From: Chloroflexota bacterium
GTDB lineage: Bacteria > Chloroflexota > Anaerolineae > Aggregatilineales > Phototrophicaceae
NCBI GenBank assembly: GCA_011523735.1
Contig: WTGB01000028.1
Location: 1-34,047, forward strand
Direction: 5' to 3'
DNA length: 34,047 bases
A program made the position numbers and the translations under genes. Position 1 is the first letter of the stretch. Each line of letters starts with the position of its first letter. Below are positions 22,320-29,985 of this stretch, piece by piece. The notes beneath the pieces are model-generated. The model made no database searches and was not told the DNA's origin. It saw nothing but the letters and a program-made list of their open reading frames with translations.

Positions 22320-23859
22320 AGGTATGCCTCTTGGCGGTAGGCAGAGTGGAAAGTGGGGCGCCACGCAAGGCAGCGCGCATCGCTTCGCGGTCATCCCAGG
22401 GATATTCGATAGTGCCGAAGCACATGCTCTGCTCATGGCCTTTGCCACAAGCCATCACCAGATCGCCCGGCTCCGCCATCTGGCAAGCCAAGGATATTGC
22501 TTCGCCGCGGTCGGGTACAGAGATGAAGGTCTCGCCATCGATGCCGCCCTGTGCTAGACAGCTTTCCGCCATCATCTCGAGGATGTCATCGAGCGATTCG
22601 GTTCGCGGGTCTTCAGCCGTGAGTATCGTCATGTCGGCAAGTTGCGCCGCTGTTTCCGCCATGAGTCGGCGCTTTTCCACATCGCGAAGTCCGGCACTGC
22701 CAAAGACCGCGATCAGGCCTTTGCCGGGTTGCAGCATTTGCCGACCGGCTTGTAGCGCGCGCTTGAGCGCATTGGGCGTATGGGCGAAATCGACCATGGC
22801 GATGAAGTCTTGCCCTTCGTCGATGGCCTCCATCCGCCCCGGAATCAGTTTCACCGCGGAAATGCCCGCCTTGACGATATCCCAAGTCACACCTAACGCG
22901 CATGCCGCGCCGGTCGCCGCCAAGGCATTAGAGATGTTGAAGTCGCCTTTCAGTTGCATGTCGATTTGCTGATCGTCGACCTGGAATGAGGTCTCATTAG
23001 GTCGATAAGCAATTGAGCCGGCGCGAAAATCAGAAGGATTTTCGATGCTATATGACAGGGTACGTTCAGCCGGGATCGCAGCGAAGTATTCAGCCGACGG
23101 GTCATCGGCATTGATCACCGCTGTCTTAGGCACATTTGGCTTGCGCTGTGTTTCATTCAGCATTTGGAACATGATCGCTTTGGCTGCGCGATAGTTCTCC
23201 CAACTGCCGTGATAATCGAGGTGTTCGTGCATGACATTGGTGAGGACAGCGACATCAATATCAACACCATTCAGCCGGCCTTGCGCCAAACCGTGGCTGG
23301 TCATTTCCAGAATGCAATGTGTGATGCCGGCCTCGACCATTTTCGCTAGGTAAGCTTGGACACGCGGGGCGCCCGGCGTTGTGACGTGCAGACCAGTGGG
23401 GGCGGTTTCATCACCGAAGTCGGCGGAGATTGTGCTGATGTAACCGGCGCGGATGCCCGGCGCGCGCTTGAGAATGCTGTGTAGCAGATGGCAGGTCGTG
23501 GTCTTGCCATCGGTACCGGTGACGCCGATGATGACAAGCTGGCGCGCGGGGTGGTCGTGATGGGCTGCTGCTAGCAAACCGAGCACATCCTGGGCGCGTT
23601 TGACTTGCACATACGGGACAGGCAGGTCACTTTGCGCGATTTCCCCGACTATGGCGGCGGCGCCCGCGTTGATAGCAGCGGGGATAAAGCTGTGACCGTC
23701 GACAGACTGCCCGACGCGCGCGACAAACAGACCACCTGGCCGAACGTCCTGGCTCGACTCGACAACTTCGACGCTGACCAAAGTATCCAGGTCTCCCGCC
23801 GTCCTAACCACTTGATCGGCAGGAATGTTGGCGAGCAATTGACCTAAAGTTTTTACCAT
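22306..23859 (-). CDS. murE: UDP-N-acetylmuramyl-tripeptide synthetase (MurE)
   Basis: ATP-dependent cytoplasmic ligase that adds the third amino acid to UDP-MurNAc-L-Ala-D-Glu during peptidoglycan synthesis. The 517-residue protein has the three Mur-ligase domains: an N-terminal UDP-binding domain, the ATP-binding domain with VTGTDGKTTTCHLL (P-loop about 113-122), EMTSHGL, NVMHEHLDYHG and NADDP, and the C-terminal domain with GRME and DFAHTPNALK. The residues that select the amino acid read EDPR (416-419) where meso-diaminopimelate enzymes have DNPR. That change could mean a different third residue such as ornithine or lysine, but this is inference. The start at 23859 has no clear ribosome site. 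It begins a surface-polymer gene run (membrane GT, GT2, sugar transferase). Confidence 0.93.
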   Translation of the reverse strand: MVKTLGQLLANIPADQVVRTAGDLDTLVSVEVVESSQDVRPGGLFVARVGQSVDGHSFIPAAINAGAAAIVGEIAQSDLPVPYVQVKRAQDVLGLLAAAHHDHPARQLVIIGVTGTDGKTTTCHLLHSILKRAPGIRAGYISTISADFGDETAPTGLHVTTPGAPRVQAYLAKMVEAGITHCILEMTSHGLAQGRLNGVDIDVAVLTNVMHEHLDYHGSWENYRAAKAIMFQMLNETQRKPNVPKTAVINADDPSAEYFAAIPAERTLSYSIENPSDFRAGSIAYRPNETSFQVDDQQIDMQLKGDFNISNALAATGAACALGVTWDIVKAGISAVKLIPGRMEAIDEGQDFIAMVDFAHTPNALKRALQAGRQMLQPGKGLIAVFGSAGLRDVEKRRLMAETAAQLADMTILTAEDPRTESLDDILEMMAESCLAQGGIDGETFISVPDRGEAISLACQMAEPGDLVMACGKGHEQSMCFGTIEYPWDDREAMRAALRGAPLSTLPTAKRHTYAPD

Positions 23860-23925
23860 AGCGGAACAACCATATAAGAACGGAAGACGACCACAGCCCT
23901 ATTCAATCACTTTTGATTGGCTATG

Positions 23926-23962
23926 ACAAATACAAACGCGCCGGATGCGAGCCGACGCGCTT
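23926..23962 (-). terminator. Terminator of the atp F0 operon
   Basis: On the minus strand AAGCGCGTCGG (23962-23952) pairs with CCGGCGCGTTT (23944-23934), 11 pairs with two G-T wobbles and a seven-base loop, followed by TTTGTATTTGTC. It lies 26 bases past the TAA of the frame that would end the delta domain, and before murE, so no F1 genes are co-transcribed. Confidence 0.75.
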
Positions 23963-24013
23963 GAGAAGTTAGATATGTAAGTTGGGCTTAGTTCAAGCTG
24001 CGCGCCAACTGAT

Positions 24014-24697
24014 TCAACTGCGAGCGGACGCTGCCATCAACATGCCGCCAGACCAACGCACGATGAGACCGCCCAAAATGGAAGGGTCAACCGTGAAGTC
24101 CGCCTCGTCCGCGCCGATTTCCGCCTTCACTTTCTTCTGCTCCGCTTCGGTCAAGGGCATGGCGCTGACGACCTCGACGCTGCCGCTCAAGCCTTTGGCC
24201 CCTTCTGGCAGATCAGCGATGAAGCTGTTGACCAACGTCTTTTGCTTTGTTTTGCTGATGCTTTCATCGAGGATGCGGCTGGCGACCGCAACGGAGATAT
24301 TGAGCACCTGCTCACGCAAGTTGCCAAGTTCCTGATTGCGTATCGCGACCGCCTCGTTCTGCGCGTCGTATTGGATTTTGGCGGCTTCTTGACGCGCGTC
24401 TTGCTCAATGCTTGAGGCGACTTCTTCCCCACGCCCACGCGCTTCATCGATTACTTTCTGCGCTTCGCTGCGGGCTTGCGCCAGGATCTTGTCCGCTTCA
24501 GCCTCGGCATTTTCCCGGGCGCGCGCCGCCGCCGCTGCATCTTCCAAACCTTTGGCGATACGATTGCGCCGTTCGTTGAGCACGTTTGTCAGCGGATCGT
24601 AGATGAAGCGCGTCAGCAAAACGTAGAGCACGATGAAGGCGATCAGCCAGATGAGCATCAAACCGGGGTTAATGCCCAAATTGTCAAGTACACTCAT
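24014..24697 (-). CDS. atpF: ATP synthase F0 subunit b with delta-type C-terminal domain, 3' end frameshifted
   Basis: Stator subunit linking F0 to F1. Residues 10-33 form the membrane helix (NPGLMLIWLIAFIVLYVLLT), residues about 40-165 the long charged coiled coil of subunit b, and residues 173-220 the C-terminal domain of the delta subunit: VEVVSAMPLTEAEQKKV and DFTVDPSILGGLIVRW. The six-helix N-terminal delta domain is absent. In this frame the protein ends MAASARS at 24014. One base out of phase, from 24038 to a TAA at 23990-23988, the DNA encodes DGSVRSQLNQLARSLN, exactly the conserved delta ending and at the exact expected distance. So one base is missing at about 24038-24040 (real frameshift or error); the intended protein would have 236 residues. 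AGGAGG lies five bases before the ATG. It follows atpE. Confidence 0.85.
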   Translation of the reverse strand: MSVLDNLGINPGLMLIWLIAFIVLYVLLTRFIYDPLTNVLNERRNRIAKGLEDAAAAARARENAEAEADKILAQARSEAQKVIDEARGRGEEVASSIEQDARQEAAKIQYDAQNEAVAIRNQELGNLREQVLNISVAVASRILDESISKTKQKTLVNSFIADLPEGAKGLSGSVEVVSAMPLTEAEQKKVKAEIGADEADFTVDPSILGGLIVRWSGGMLMAASARS

Positions 24698-24726
24698 AGG
24701 GACCTCCTGTTCGTCTCTCGCACCGT

Positions 24727-24969
24727 CTAGCTGAGTACGAAGAGGATAATCAGCGAGACGACCAAGGCGTAAATGGCGACCGCTTCGGCAAAGGCGACGC
24801 CGAGGATCATGTTCGTCTGAATCGTCGGCGTATGGTCGGGGTTGCGTCCCATCGCCATGACCGCGCCACCTACCGAGAGGCCGATGCCGATGCCACCGCC
24901 AGCCGCGCCGATCATCGCCAAGCCCGCGCCTATCGCTTTACCCAACAGAATCGTTGATTGTGGATCCAT
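24727..24969 (-). CDS. atpE: ATP synthase F0 subunit c
   Basis: Proteolipid whose ring turns in the membrane to carry protons. The 80-residue hairpin has two membrane helices (about 8-38 and 54-79), a Gly-rich first helix (IGAGLAMIGAAGGGIGIGLS), the polar loop GRNPD at 41-45 and the ion-binding carboxylate E62 in GVAFAEAVAIYALVV. The Gln and Ser/Thr residues that mark sodium-type c subunits are not present beside it, so protons are the likely ion. GGAGG lies nine bases before the ATG. The stop of atpE is 29 bases before the start of the b subunit. Normal length. Confidence 0.96.
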   Translation of the reverse strand: MDPQSTILLGKAIGAGLAMIGAAGGGIGIGLSVGGAVMAMGRNPDHTPTIQTNMILGVAFAEAVAIYALVVSLIILFVLS

Positions 24970-25000
24970 TTAGATTTCCTCCAGTTATGCTCTTGCTTTG

Positions 25001-26404
25001 CTAGTGTGCTTCGGCATGGTCATGATCATCATCGTGATGATGGCTGACCGTCGCCAGGTTCATAAAGATCGCGGTCAACAGGGCGAATACCAACGCCTGA
25101 ATGACACCGACGAAAAACTCCAAGATGAAGAAGGGCCAAGGCAGGATCGGCACCAGGAAGCTCATGACGAAGAGCACAATCGACCCGGCGAAGATATTGC
25201 CCAAAAGACGGAAGCTGAACGAGAGAATCTTGGCGAAGTCGCCGATCAGTTCCAACAAGCCCACCGCCACATCAATACCGCCGAGCGGTGATTTGAACAG
25301 CGTGCCAAAGTTGAAGAACTTGGTCAGATAGCCTATGCCCAGCGCCTTGAAACCGATGTACTGAATCATAACAAAGGAGATCAAACCGAGTGTCAGCGTC
25401 ATATTCAGGTCAGTCGAGGCAACGCGTACAAAGGGCAAAACCACCCAGGGCACAAGCTTCGCGTCTTCGCTGCGGGGATCCGGGTGCAGCGGGATGAGCT
25501 TCTTCTTGTCGGTTTCGTCGCTTTCAACGTAGCCATCTTCCCAAGATGAAGTCGCGACGCCGGTGTAGCAGCCACGATCGCGGCGAGCCTCCTTTTCGGC
25601 TGTGCGCGCGTCCAGGGCATCTTGTCTGGCAGCCGCGACGGCGTCGGTATCGCCTTGGTCTTCAGCGTGGTCATCGTCGCCATGTCCGTCATTCGCGCCT
25701 TCGTCGCCATGATCGCCGTGCTTCGCCTGATAGCGCACGTAAGCCGCGTCCTCTATCTGAGCTTGTTGAGCAGCCGTGGCGGCCACTTCCGCCTGTGCCA
25801 GCGCTACTTCATCCGCCGCCGCTTCGTCAGCCGGGCTAATCCAGTCACACTGTCCGTTGACGTAGGAGATGCCCAGGAAGCCCTGATAAATCTCGAAGCC
25901 ATCAGTGGTAATCACTTTGTATTCGCCACTGTCGGCATCGAATTTTTCCTTGACGTGAGGATGTATAAAGCCGATGGTGTCGACGCCGGGCAGAAGCTCC
26001 ATCCAGTTGGCGATGAGCACGATCAGGAAGATCGTCATGAACATGTTGAAGATCAACCGGAAGTGGCGGCCGCCGGCAATACCGCCGACGAAGCCCATGA
26101 GCCCCTCGAATAACGCCTCGAACATGTTATAGAAGCCACCTGGCGGGACCTCGTTGCCATCGCTTGGCCGGCGCCGCGCGATGTAAACCACGAAGAGGAG
26201 AAGCAGGAGCCAGACGATCACCGCTGCCACGAAGGTGTTGGTCATGCGAATGTCCGTGAAGGGGATGTTGAAACCCTCGGGGAACTTTTCGCCAGGCAAC
26301 TGGATGAAAGGGATAACCGGCGGCACACGCAGCGCGACGAACACACCAGCCAGGAACATCAGTAAAGCGACGAAACGGCGTTTCCCGTTCCAGAAACTAT
26401 TCAC
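25001..26404 (-). CDS. atpB: ATP synthase F0 subunit a with a large charged insertion
   Basis: Membrane stator with the proton half-channels. The family core is present: helix around 54-76, the FNMFMTIFLIVLIANWMELLP helix (119-139), DLNMTLTLGLISF (332-344), and the channel helix FRLLGNIFAGS (398-408) with the essential arginine R399, followed by QALVFALLTAIFMNLATV. Total length is 467, well above the usual 230-300, because about 185 residues (141-325) separate the second and third core helices. The insert is hydrophilic: Ala/Gln/Glu-rich, then KHGDHGDEGANDGHGDDDHA, with C186 and C279. The C-terminus is SHHHDDDHDHAEAH. In the known topology this loop faces outside. The start is a GTG at 26404, with AGGAGG about nine bases upstream; it overlaps the preceding gene by eight bases. 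GNIFAGS has Ser where many subunits have Glu. Confidence 0.93.
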   Translation of the reverse strand: MNSFWNGKRRFVALLMFLAGVFVALRVPPVIPFIQLPGEKFPEGFNIPFTDIRMTNTFVAAVIVWLLLLLFVVYIARRRPSDGNEVPPGGFYNMFEALFEGLMGFVGGIAGGRHFRLIFNMFMTIFLIVLIANWMELLPGVDTIGFIHPHVKEKFDADSGEYKVITTDGFEIYQGFLGISYVNGQCDWISPADEAAADEVALAQAEVAATAAQQAQIEDAAYVRYQAKHGDHGDEGANDGHGDDDHAEDQGDTDAVAAARQDALDARTAEKEARRDRGCYTGVATSSWEDGYVESDETDKKKLIPLHPDPRSEDAKLVPWVVLPFVRVASTDLNMTLTLGLISFVMIQYIGFKALGIGYLTKFFNFGTLFKSPLGGIDVAVGLLELIGDFAKILSFSFRLLGNIFAGSIVLFVMSFLVPILPWPFFILEFFVGVIQALVFALLTAIFMNLATVSHHHDDDHDHAEAH

Positions 26405-26675
26405 TTATATCTTCCTCCTTCTGTCTAGCAGCGCTCTGCAACTGTCTGGCTTTGAAGCGCGTATAAAAGTAAAGCGCCGCGAGATTCAACGGGACACTCA
26501 CCAGCAGCATCACAAAGATGAAACTTGGACGCGTCCCGAATACTTCGTCCAAAGCCAAGCCAAGCAATAGTGTTCCTAAAATGACGAGCAGGACGATACA
26601 GCCTACTTGTCCAACTACCCCCGCTACCAGCCCGTATGTCGTCAGGGGGTTGTTATTGCGCGCCATGACCTGCAT
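26397..26675 (-). CDS. AtpI/AtpZ-like small membrane protein
   Basis: A 92-residue protein with two hydrophobic helices (about 20-42 and 51-71), the position and shape of the small AtpI/AtpZ proteins that precede atpB in many F0 operons and help assemble the c ring or transport Mg2+. Its stop overlaps the atpB start by eight bases. The C-terminal tail is charged (ARQKEEDISE). The start is uncertain between the ATG at 26675 and the one at 26666 (MARNNN); neither has a good ribosome site, and AGG lies only two bases before the second. Sequence similarity is too low to choose the exact family by eye, so the call rests on topology and position. Confidence 0.7.
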   Translation of the reverse strand: MQVMARNNNPLTTYGLVAGVVGQVGCIVLLVILGTLLLGLALDEVFGTRPSFIFVMLLVSVPLNLAALYFYTRFKARQLQSAARQKEEDISE

Positions 26676-26756
26676 GTCTTGTCATTGCCAGTCCCATCCG
26701 CTTGGCGGATAGACTTCGAGAATTTTATCACAATCAAAATTGTATGGCTACAGCAA

Positions 26757-28253
26757 TTATAAGCCGCTCGCGCCCAAGGCTGCCCAATTGTAGATCGGCG
26801 TGACCGCAATCGTGCCCAGCAGGATAACAATCAGCGCGGTGATGCCCAGCGACCAGGCATAAGCCCGCGGAATAGCGATCGGCACATTATCGTCCGGACC
26901 CGAATCGACATACATGACCTTGATGACCACTAAATAATAGTAGAGTGCGATGATGGCATTCGTTACCGCAATCAGCGCCAAACCCACCAGGTTCGCGTTA
27001 ACGGCCGCCTGGAACAGGAAGAACTTGCCAAAGAAACCAGCCGCTGGCGGAATCCCGCCTAATGAGAGCAAGCCGATGGTGATGAACAGCGCCAGCCAGG
27101 GGCTGCGGCGATTCAAGCCAGCCATGTCACTGATCTCTTCCGTGTCAGTCGCCGCGATGAACAATATCACACCACCGAAGACCAGCAAATTCGTAAAGAT
27201 GTACATAAACATGTAGAAGGAAATGGAAGCCACCGCCAGGCTGTCGTTCGCGCCTTGCAAGGCGACGACGCCGATAAGCGTATAACCGGCTTGCGCGATC
27301 GACGAATAAGCCAGCAAGCGTTTGATGTTGCTCTGGCGCAGGGCGACCACATTGCCTAATGTCATGCTGACAATGGATACTACGATCAGCAGATTGACCC
27401 AGAAATCCTGGATGATCACGCCACCGATGACGAGATCGACCGGGAATGCCGCAGTGAGGAATCTCACCAGCAACGCGAAGCTGGCCGCCTTGCTGGATAC
27501 GCTGACGAAAGCGGTCACGGGTGTGGGCGCGCCTTCGTAGACATCGGGCGTCCAGAAATGGAAGGGCACCGCACTGATCTTGAAGCCGAAGCCGACTACT
27601 ACCATTACCAGCGCGGTCATGACAGCGACAACGTTATCGCCGAGGCTGCTATTCATGGCGTCGGCAATGCCGCTGAGGTTGGTCGTGCCGGCAAAGCCGT
27701 AGAGCAAGCTGAAGCCGAAGAGCATAATCGCCGAAGCGAAGGCGCCATAAAGGAAGTACTTCATGCCGCTTTCGGCTGAACGCGTGTCGCCGCGGCGGAA
27801 GCTCGCCAGCATATAGAGCGGAATCGACAAAGTCTCGAGGGCAACAAAAACCAAAATCAGGTCGCTGGCGCTCGACATCATGAGGCCGCCGAGGGTCGCG
27901 ACTATAACAATGAGATAGAACTCGCCTTTATCGCCGACGCCTTTATCGCCTGCTGCCATCAAGCAGGTGACAGCCCCGGCTAGCAATAGCATGACCTTGA
28001 AGATCTGCGAAAGCGGGTCGTAATTGACCATGCCGCCCCAGAGCAGCGCACCATTCTCGAAGAGATTAGGGTCGGGCAGCCAGATCAGGGGCACCAACGC
28101 CAAAAGCGCCATACTAACAGCGGAGATAAAGACAACGTTGCGCCTAGCGGCCGGTGACCCGTAGATATCGGCGAAGAGTACGATGATCGCCAGCGTGGTC
28201 AGGCCGATCTCCGGCAAGACGGATGGCAACTGCGCCCAGAGATCAAATTCCAT
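26757..28253 (-). CDS. nuoN: NADH-quinone oxidoreductase subunit N
   Basis: Antiporter-like proton-pumping subunit of complex I, 498 residues and about 14 membrane helices. The proton-channel signatures are present: VALETLSIPLYMLAS with the TM5 glutamate, GFKISAVPFHFWTPDVYEGA with the TM7 lysine, and APTPVTAFVSVSSKAASF with the TM8 lysine. Its ATG follows the nuoM1 stop directly (stop ends 28254, start 28253), so the two are coupled. It is the last nuo gene in the window; an 81-base gap separates it from the F0 genes, and no strong terminator is seen there. N usually sits closest to subunit K and is the smallest of the three pump subunits, as here. Confidence 0.95.
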   Translation of the reverse strand: MEFDLWAQLPSVLPEIGLTTLAIIVLFADIYGSPAARRNVVFISAVSMALLALVPLIWLPDPNLFENGALLWGGMVNYDPLSQIFKVMLLLAGAVTCLMAAGDKGVGDKGEFYLIVIVATLGGLMMSSASDLILVFVALETLSIPLYMLASFRRGDTRSAESGMKYFLYGAFASAIMLFGFSLLYGFAGTTNLSGIADAMNSSLGDNVVAVMTALVMVVVGFGFKISAVPFHFWTPDVYEGAPTPVTAFVSVSSKAASFALLVRFLTAAFPVDLVIGGVIIQDFWVNLLIVVSIVSMTLGNVVALRQSNIKRLLAYSSIAQAGYTLIGVVALQGANDSLAVASISFYMFMYIFTNLLVFGGVILFIAATDTEEISDMAGLNRRSPWLALFITIGLLSLGGIPPAAGFFGKFFLFQAAVNANLVGLALIAVTNAIIALYYYLVVIKVMYVDSGPDDNVPIAIPRAYAWSLGITALIVILLGTIAVTPIYNWAALGASGL

Positions 28254-29975
28254 CTAGCCACCTCCCAGCAAGGCGATTAGGGGTCGAATACCGGATTCGA
28301 TCATCGGCGCCATGATCGGCGGATACAAACCGAGGATGATCAAAGGCGAACCCAATATGATCAAGACGATGCGGTCGGTCATTTCGATATTGCCGACATC
28401 GTGGTAACGCTCGGCGTCAAATTCGCCGAAGAAGACTTGACCCGCAACGCGCAGCACATAAGCGGCGGTGATGACGATGCCCAGCGCCGCAATGATAACG
28501 ATAACGCTGTAATAATTGCTGAGTTGGAAGGCGCCGAGCTGCAGCGTGATCTGCTCGGAGGCCGCCCACATGCCCTGGAATATTGGGAACTCGGCGATGA
28601 AGCCGCTTAAGCCAGGCATGCCCATGCTGGTCAAACCGCCGATGACAAAGGCGACGCCGACCCAGGGCATCACTTTGATGAAGCCGCCCAAGCTCGGGAT
28701 ATCACGCGTGTGCGAGCGGTCATAGACCATGCCGACGACACCGAAGAAAAGCGCCGTCATCGCGCCGTGACTGAACATCTGGATGCCAGCGCCGGTCATG
28801 CCAGTCAGGTTCATCGTCGCCCAACCCATGCTGACCAAGCCCATGTGACTGACTGAGGAGAAGCCGATGACATATTTGAAGTCCCGTTGGCGGAAAGCGA
28901 TCAGCGCGCCGTAGACCACGTTGATAAGCGTCAGGAAGACGATCCAGGGCAGATGCGTATCGGCACCATCGGGCAGCAACTGCACGCCTGAGCGCAAAGC
29001 GGCGAAAGCGCCGACTTTCATCAAGACGCCAGCGTGAATCATGGAGACGGCAGTGGGCGCTGCCACGTGGCCATCTGGCGACCAGTTGTGGAAGGGGAAA
29101 ACACCGGCAAGAACGCCAAAGCCCATGAACATGAAGGGGAACCAGAAGCGCTCGAAGTTCAAGCCTTCAATGCCAAGGATCTCAATAGCGAAGGCGCCGT
29201 TCTCGGCTGCCAGCGTCAATTGCACGATGCTCCAACTGTAGGGACCGCTATCGGCCGGCAGCAAGCCATTATCCAGCGCCGCTTGGAAGACATCAGCGCC
29301 GCTGCCAGCGAAATATGCGCCAGCGGCGAAGTACATCGCCACGGCGGCAACCAGCGCGAAGACCGAGCCGACCAAGATATACAGCGTCAGCTTCATGGCG
29401 GCGTATTCGCGCAGCTTAACCCAGCCCCAACCGGCTATGAGCAAGTACATCGGGAAGATCGCCAGTTCGTAGAAGAAGAAGAGCATGAATAGATCGACCG
29501 CGATGAAAACGCCATAGACGCCGGCGACGAGGAACATGAAAAAAGCCATGAATTCGCGCAGTCGGTCTTCGATATTCCAGGAAATCAAGACACCGGCCAC
29601 GGCAACCATGCCGGTGAGCAAGACCATCGGCGCGGAGACGCCGTCAACGCCGACGTGATAAGCGATGCCGAGTGACTCAACCCAGACAATCCGCTGTTCA
29701 AAGGCGAGCGCATCAGCGAACATCTGCGCGCCGCTTAGCTCGGCGCCGGAATCGAGAAGCGCCTGCTGACCTTCGATCAAGCCGCCGTCCGCCTTAACGA
29801 AGTTGTCGTAGCCGAAGTAGACAGCGAGCGACAGCGCCAGGACAGCCGATGCGGCGGTAACACCGACGCCGCGGACCAGATCGCGATTCTTGCGATCGAG
29901 GAAGAGGATGACCACCCCCGCAATGATCGGGATGAAGATTATCGCAGTGAGGACGGAAAATCCCGTGGCTTCCAT
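28254..29975 (-). CDS. nuoM: NADH-quinone oxidoreductase subunit M, copy 1 (lacks TM7 lysine)
   Basis: Antiporter-like complex I subunit, 573 residues, one of two NuoM genes in a row. The TM5 glutamate is at 170 (MLFFFYELAIFPMYLL), the TM8 lysine at 320 (HAGVLMKVGAF) and the TM12-type glutamate in GLSGFIAEFPIF. At the position of the TM7 lysine, five residues before the PFH of VLAGVFPFHNW, there is L289; copy 2 has SIKVPIWPFHTW there. A ~50-residue segment (about 221-272) between TM6 and TM7 is longer than in copy 2. The proton path through this subunit may therefore be altered. It lies ten bases after nuoM2 and touches nuoN. Identity as NuoM is clear; the functional effect is inference. Confidence 0.93.
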   Translation of the reverse strand: MEATGFSVLTAIIFIPIIAGVVILFLDRKNRDLVRGVGVTAASAVLALSLAVYFGYDNFVKADGGLIEGQQALLDSGAELSGAQMFADALAFEQRIVWVESLGIAYHVGVDGVSAPMVLLTGMVAVAGVLISWNIEDRLREFMAFFMFLVAGVYGVFIAVDLFMLFFFYELAIFPMYLLIAGWGWVKLREYAAMKLTLYILVGSVFALVAAVAMYFAAGAYFAGSGADVFQAALDNGLLPADSGPYSWSIVQLTLAAENGAFAIEILGIEGLNFERFWFPFMFMGFGVLAGVFPFHNWSPDGHVAAPTAVSMIHAGVLMKVGAFAALRSGVQLLPDGADTHLPWIVFLTLINVVYGALIAFRQRDFKYVIGFSSVSHMGLVSMGWATMNLTGMTGAGIQMFSHGAMTALFFGVVGMVYDRSHTRDIPSLGGFIKVMPWVGVAFVIGGLTSMGMPGLSGFIAEFPIFQGMWAASEQITLQLGAFQLSNYYSVIVIIAALGIVITAAYVLRVAGQVFFGEFDAERYHDVGNIEMTDRIVLIILGSPLIILGLYPPIMAPMIESGIRPLIALLGGG

Positions 29976-29985
29976 AAAGGCAATC

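Noticed and set aside
23880..23925. Possible murE promoter with TTGAAT
   Set aside because: No -10 box at a usable distance; not reported as a feature.
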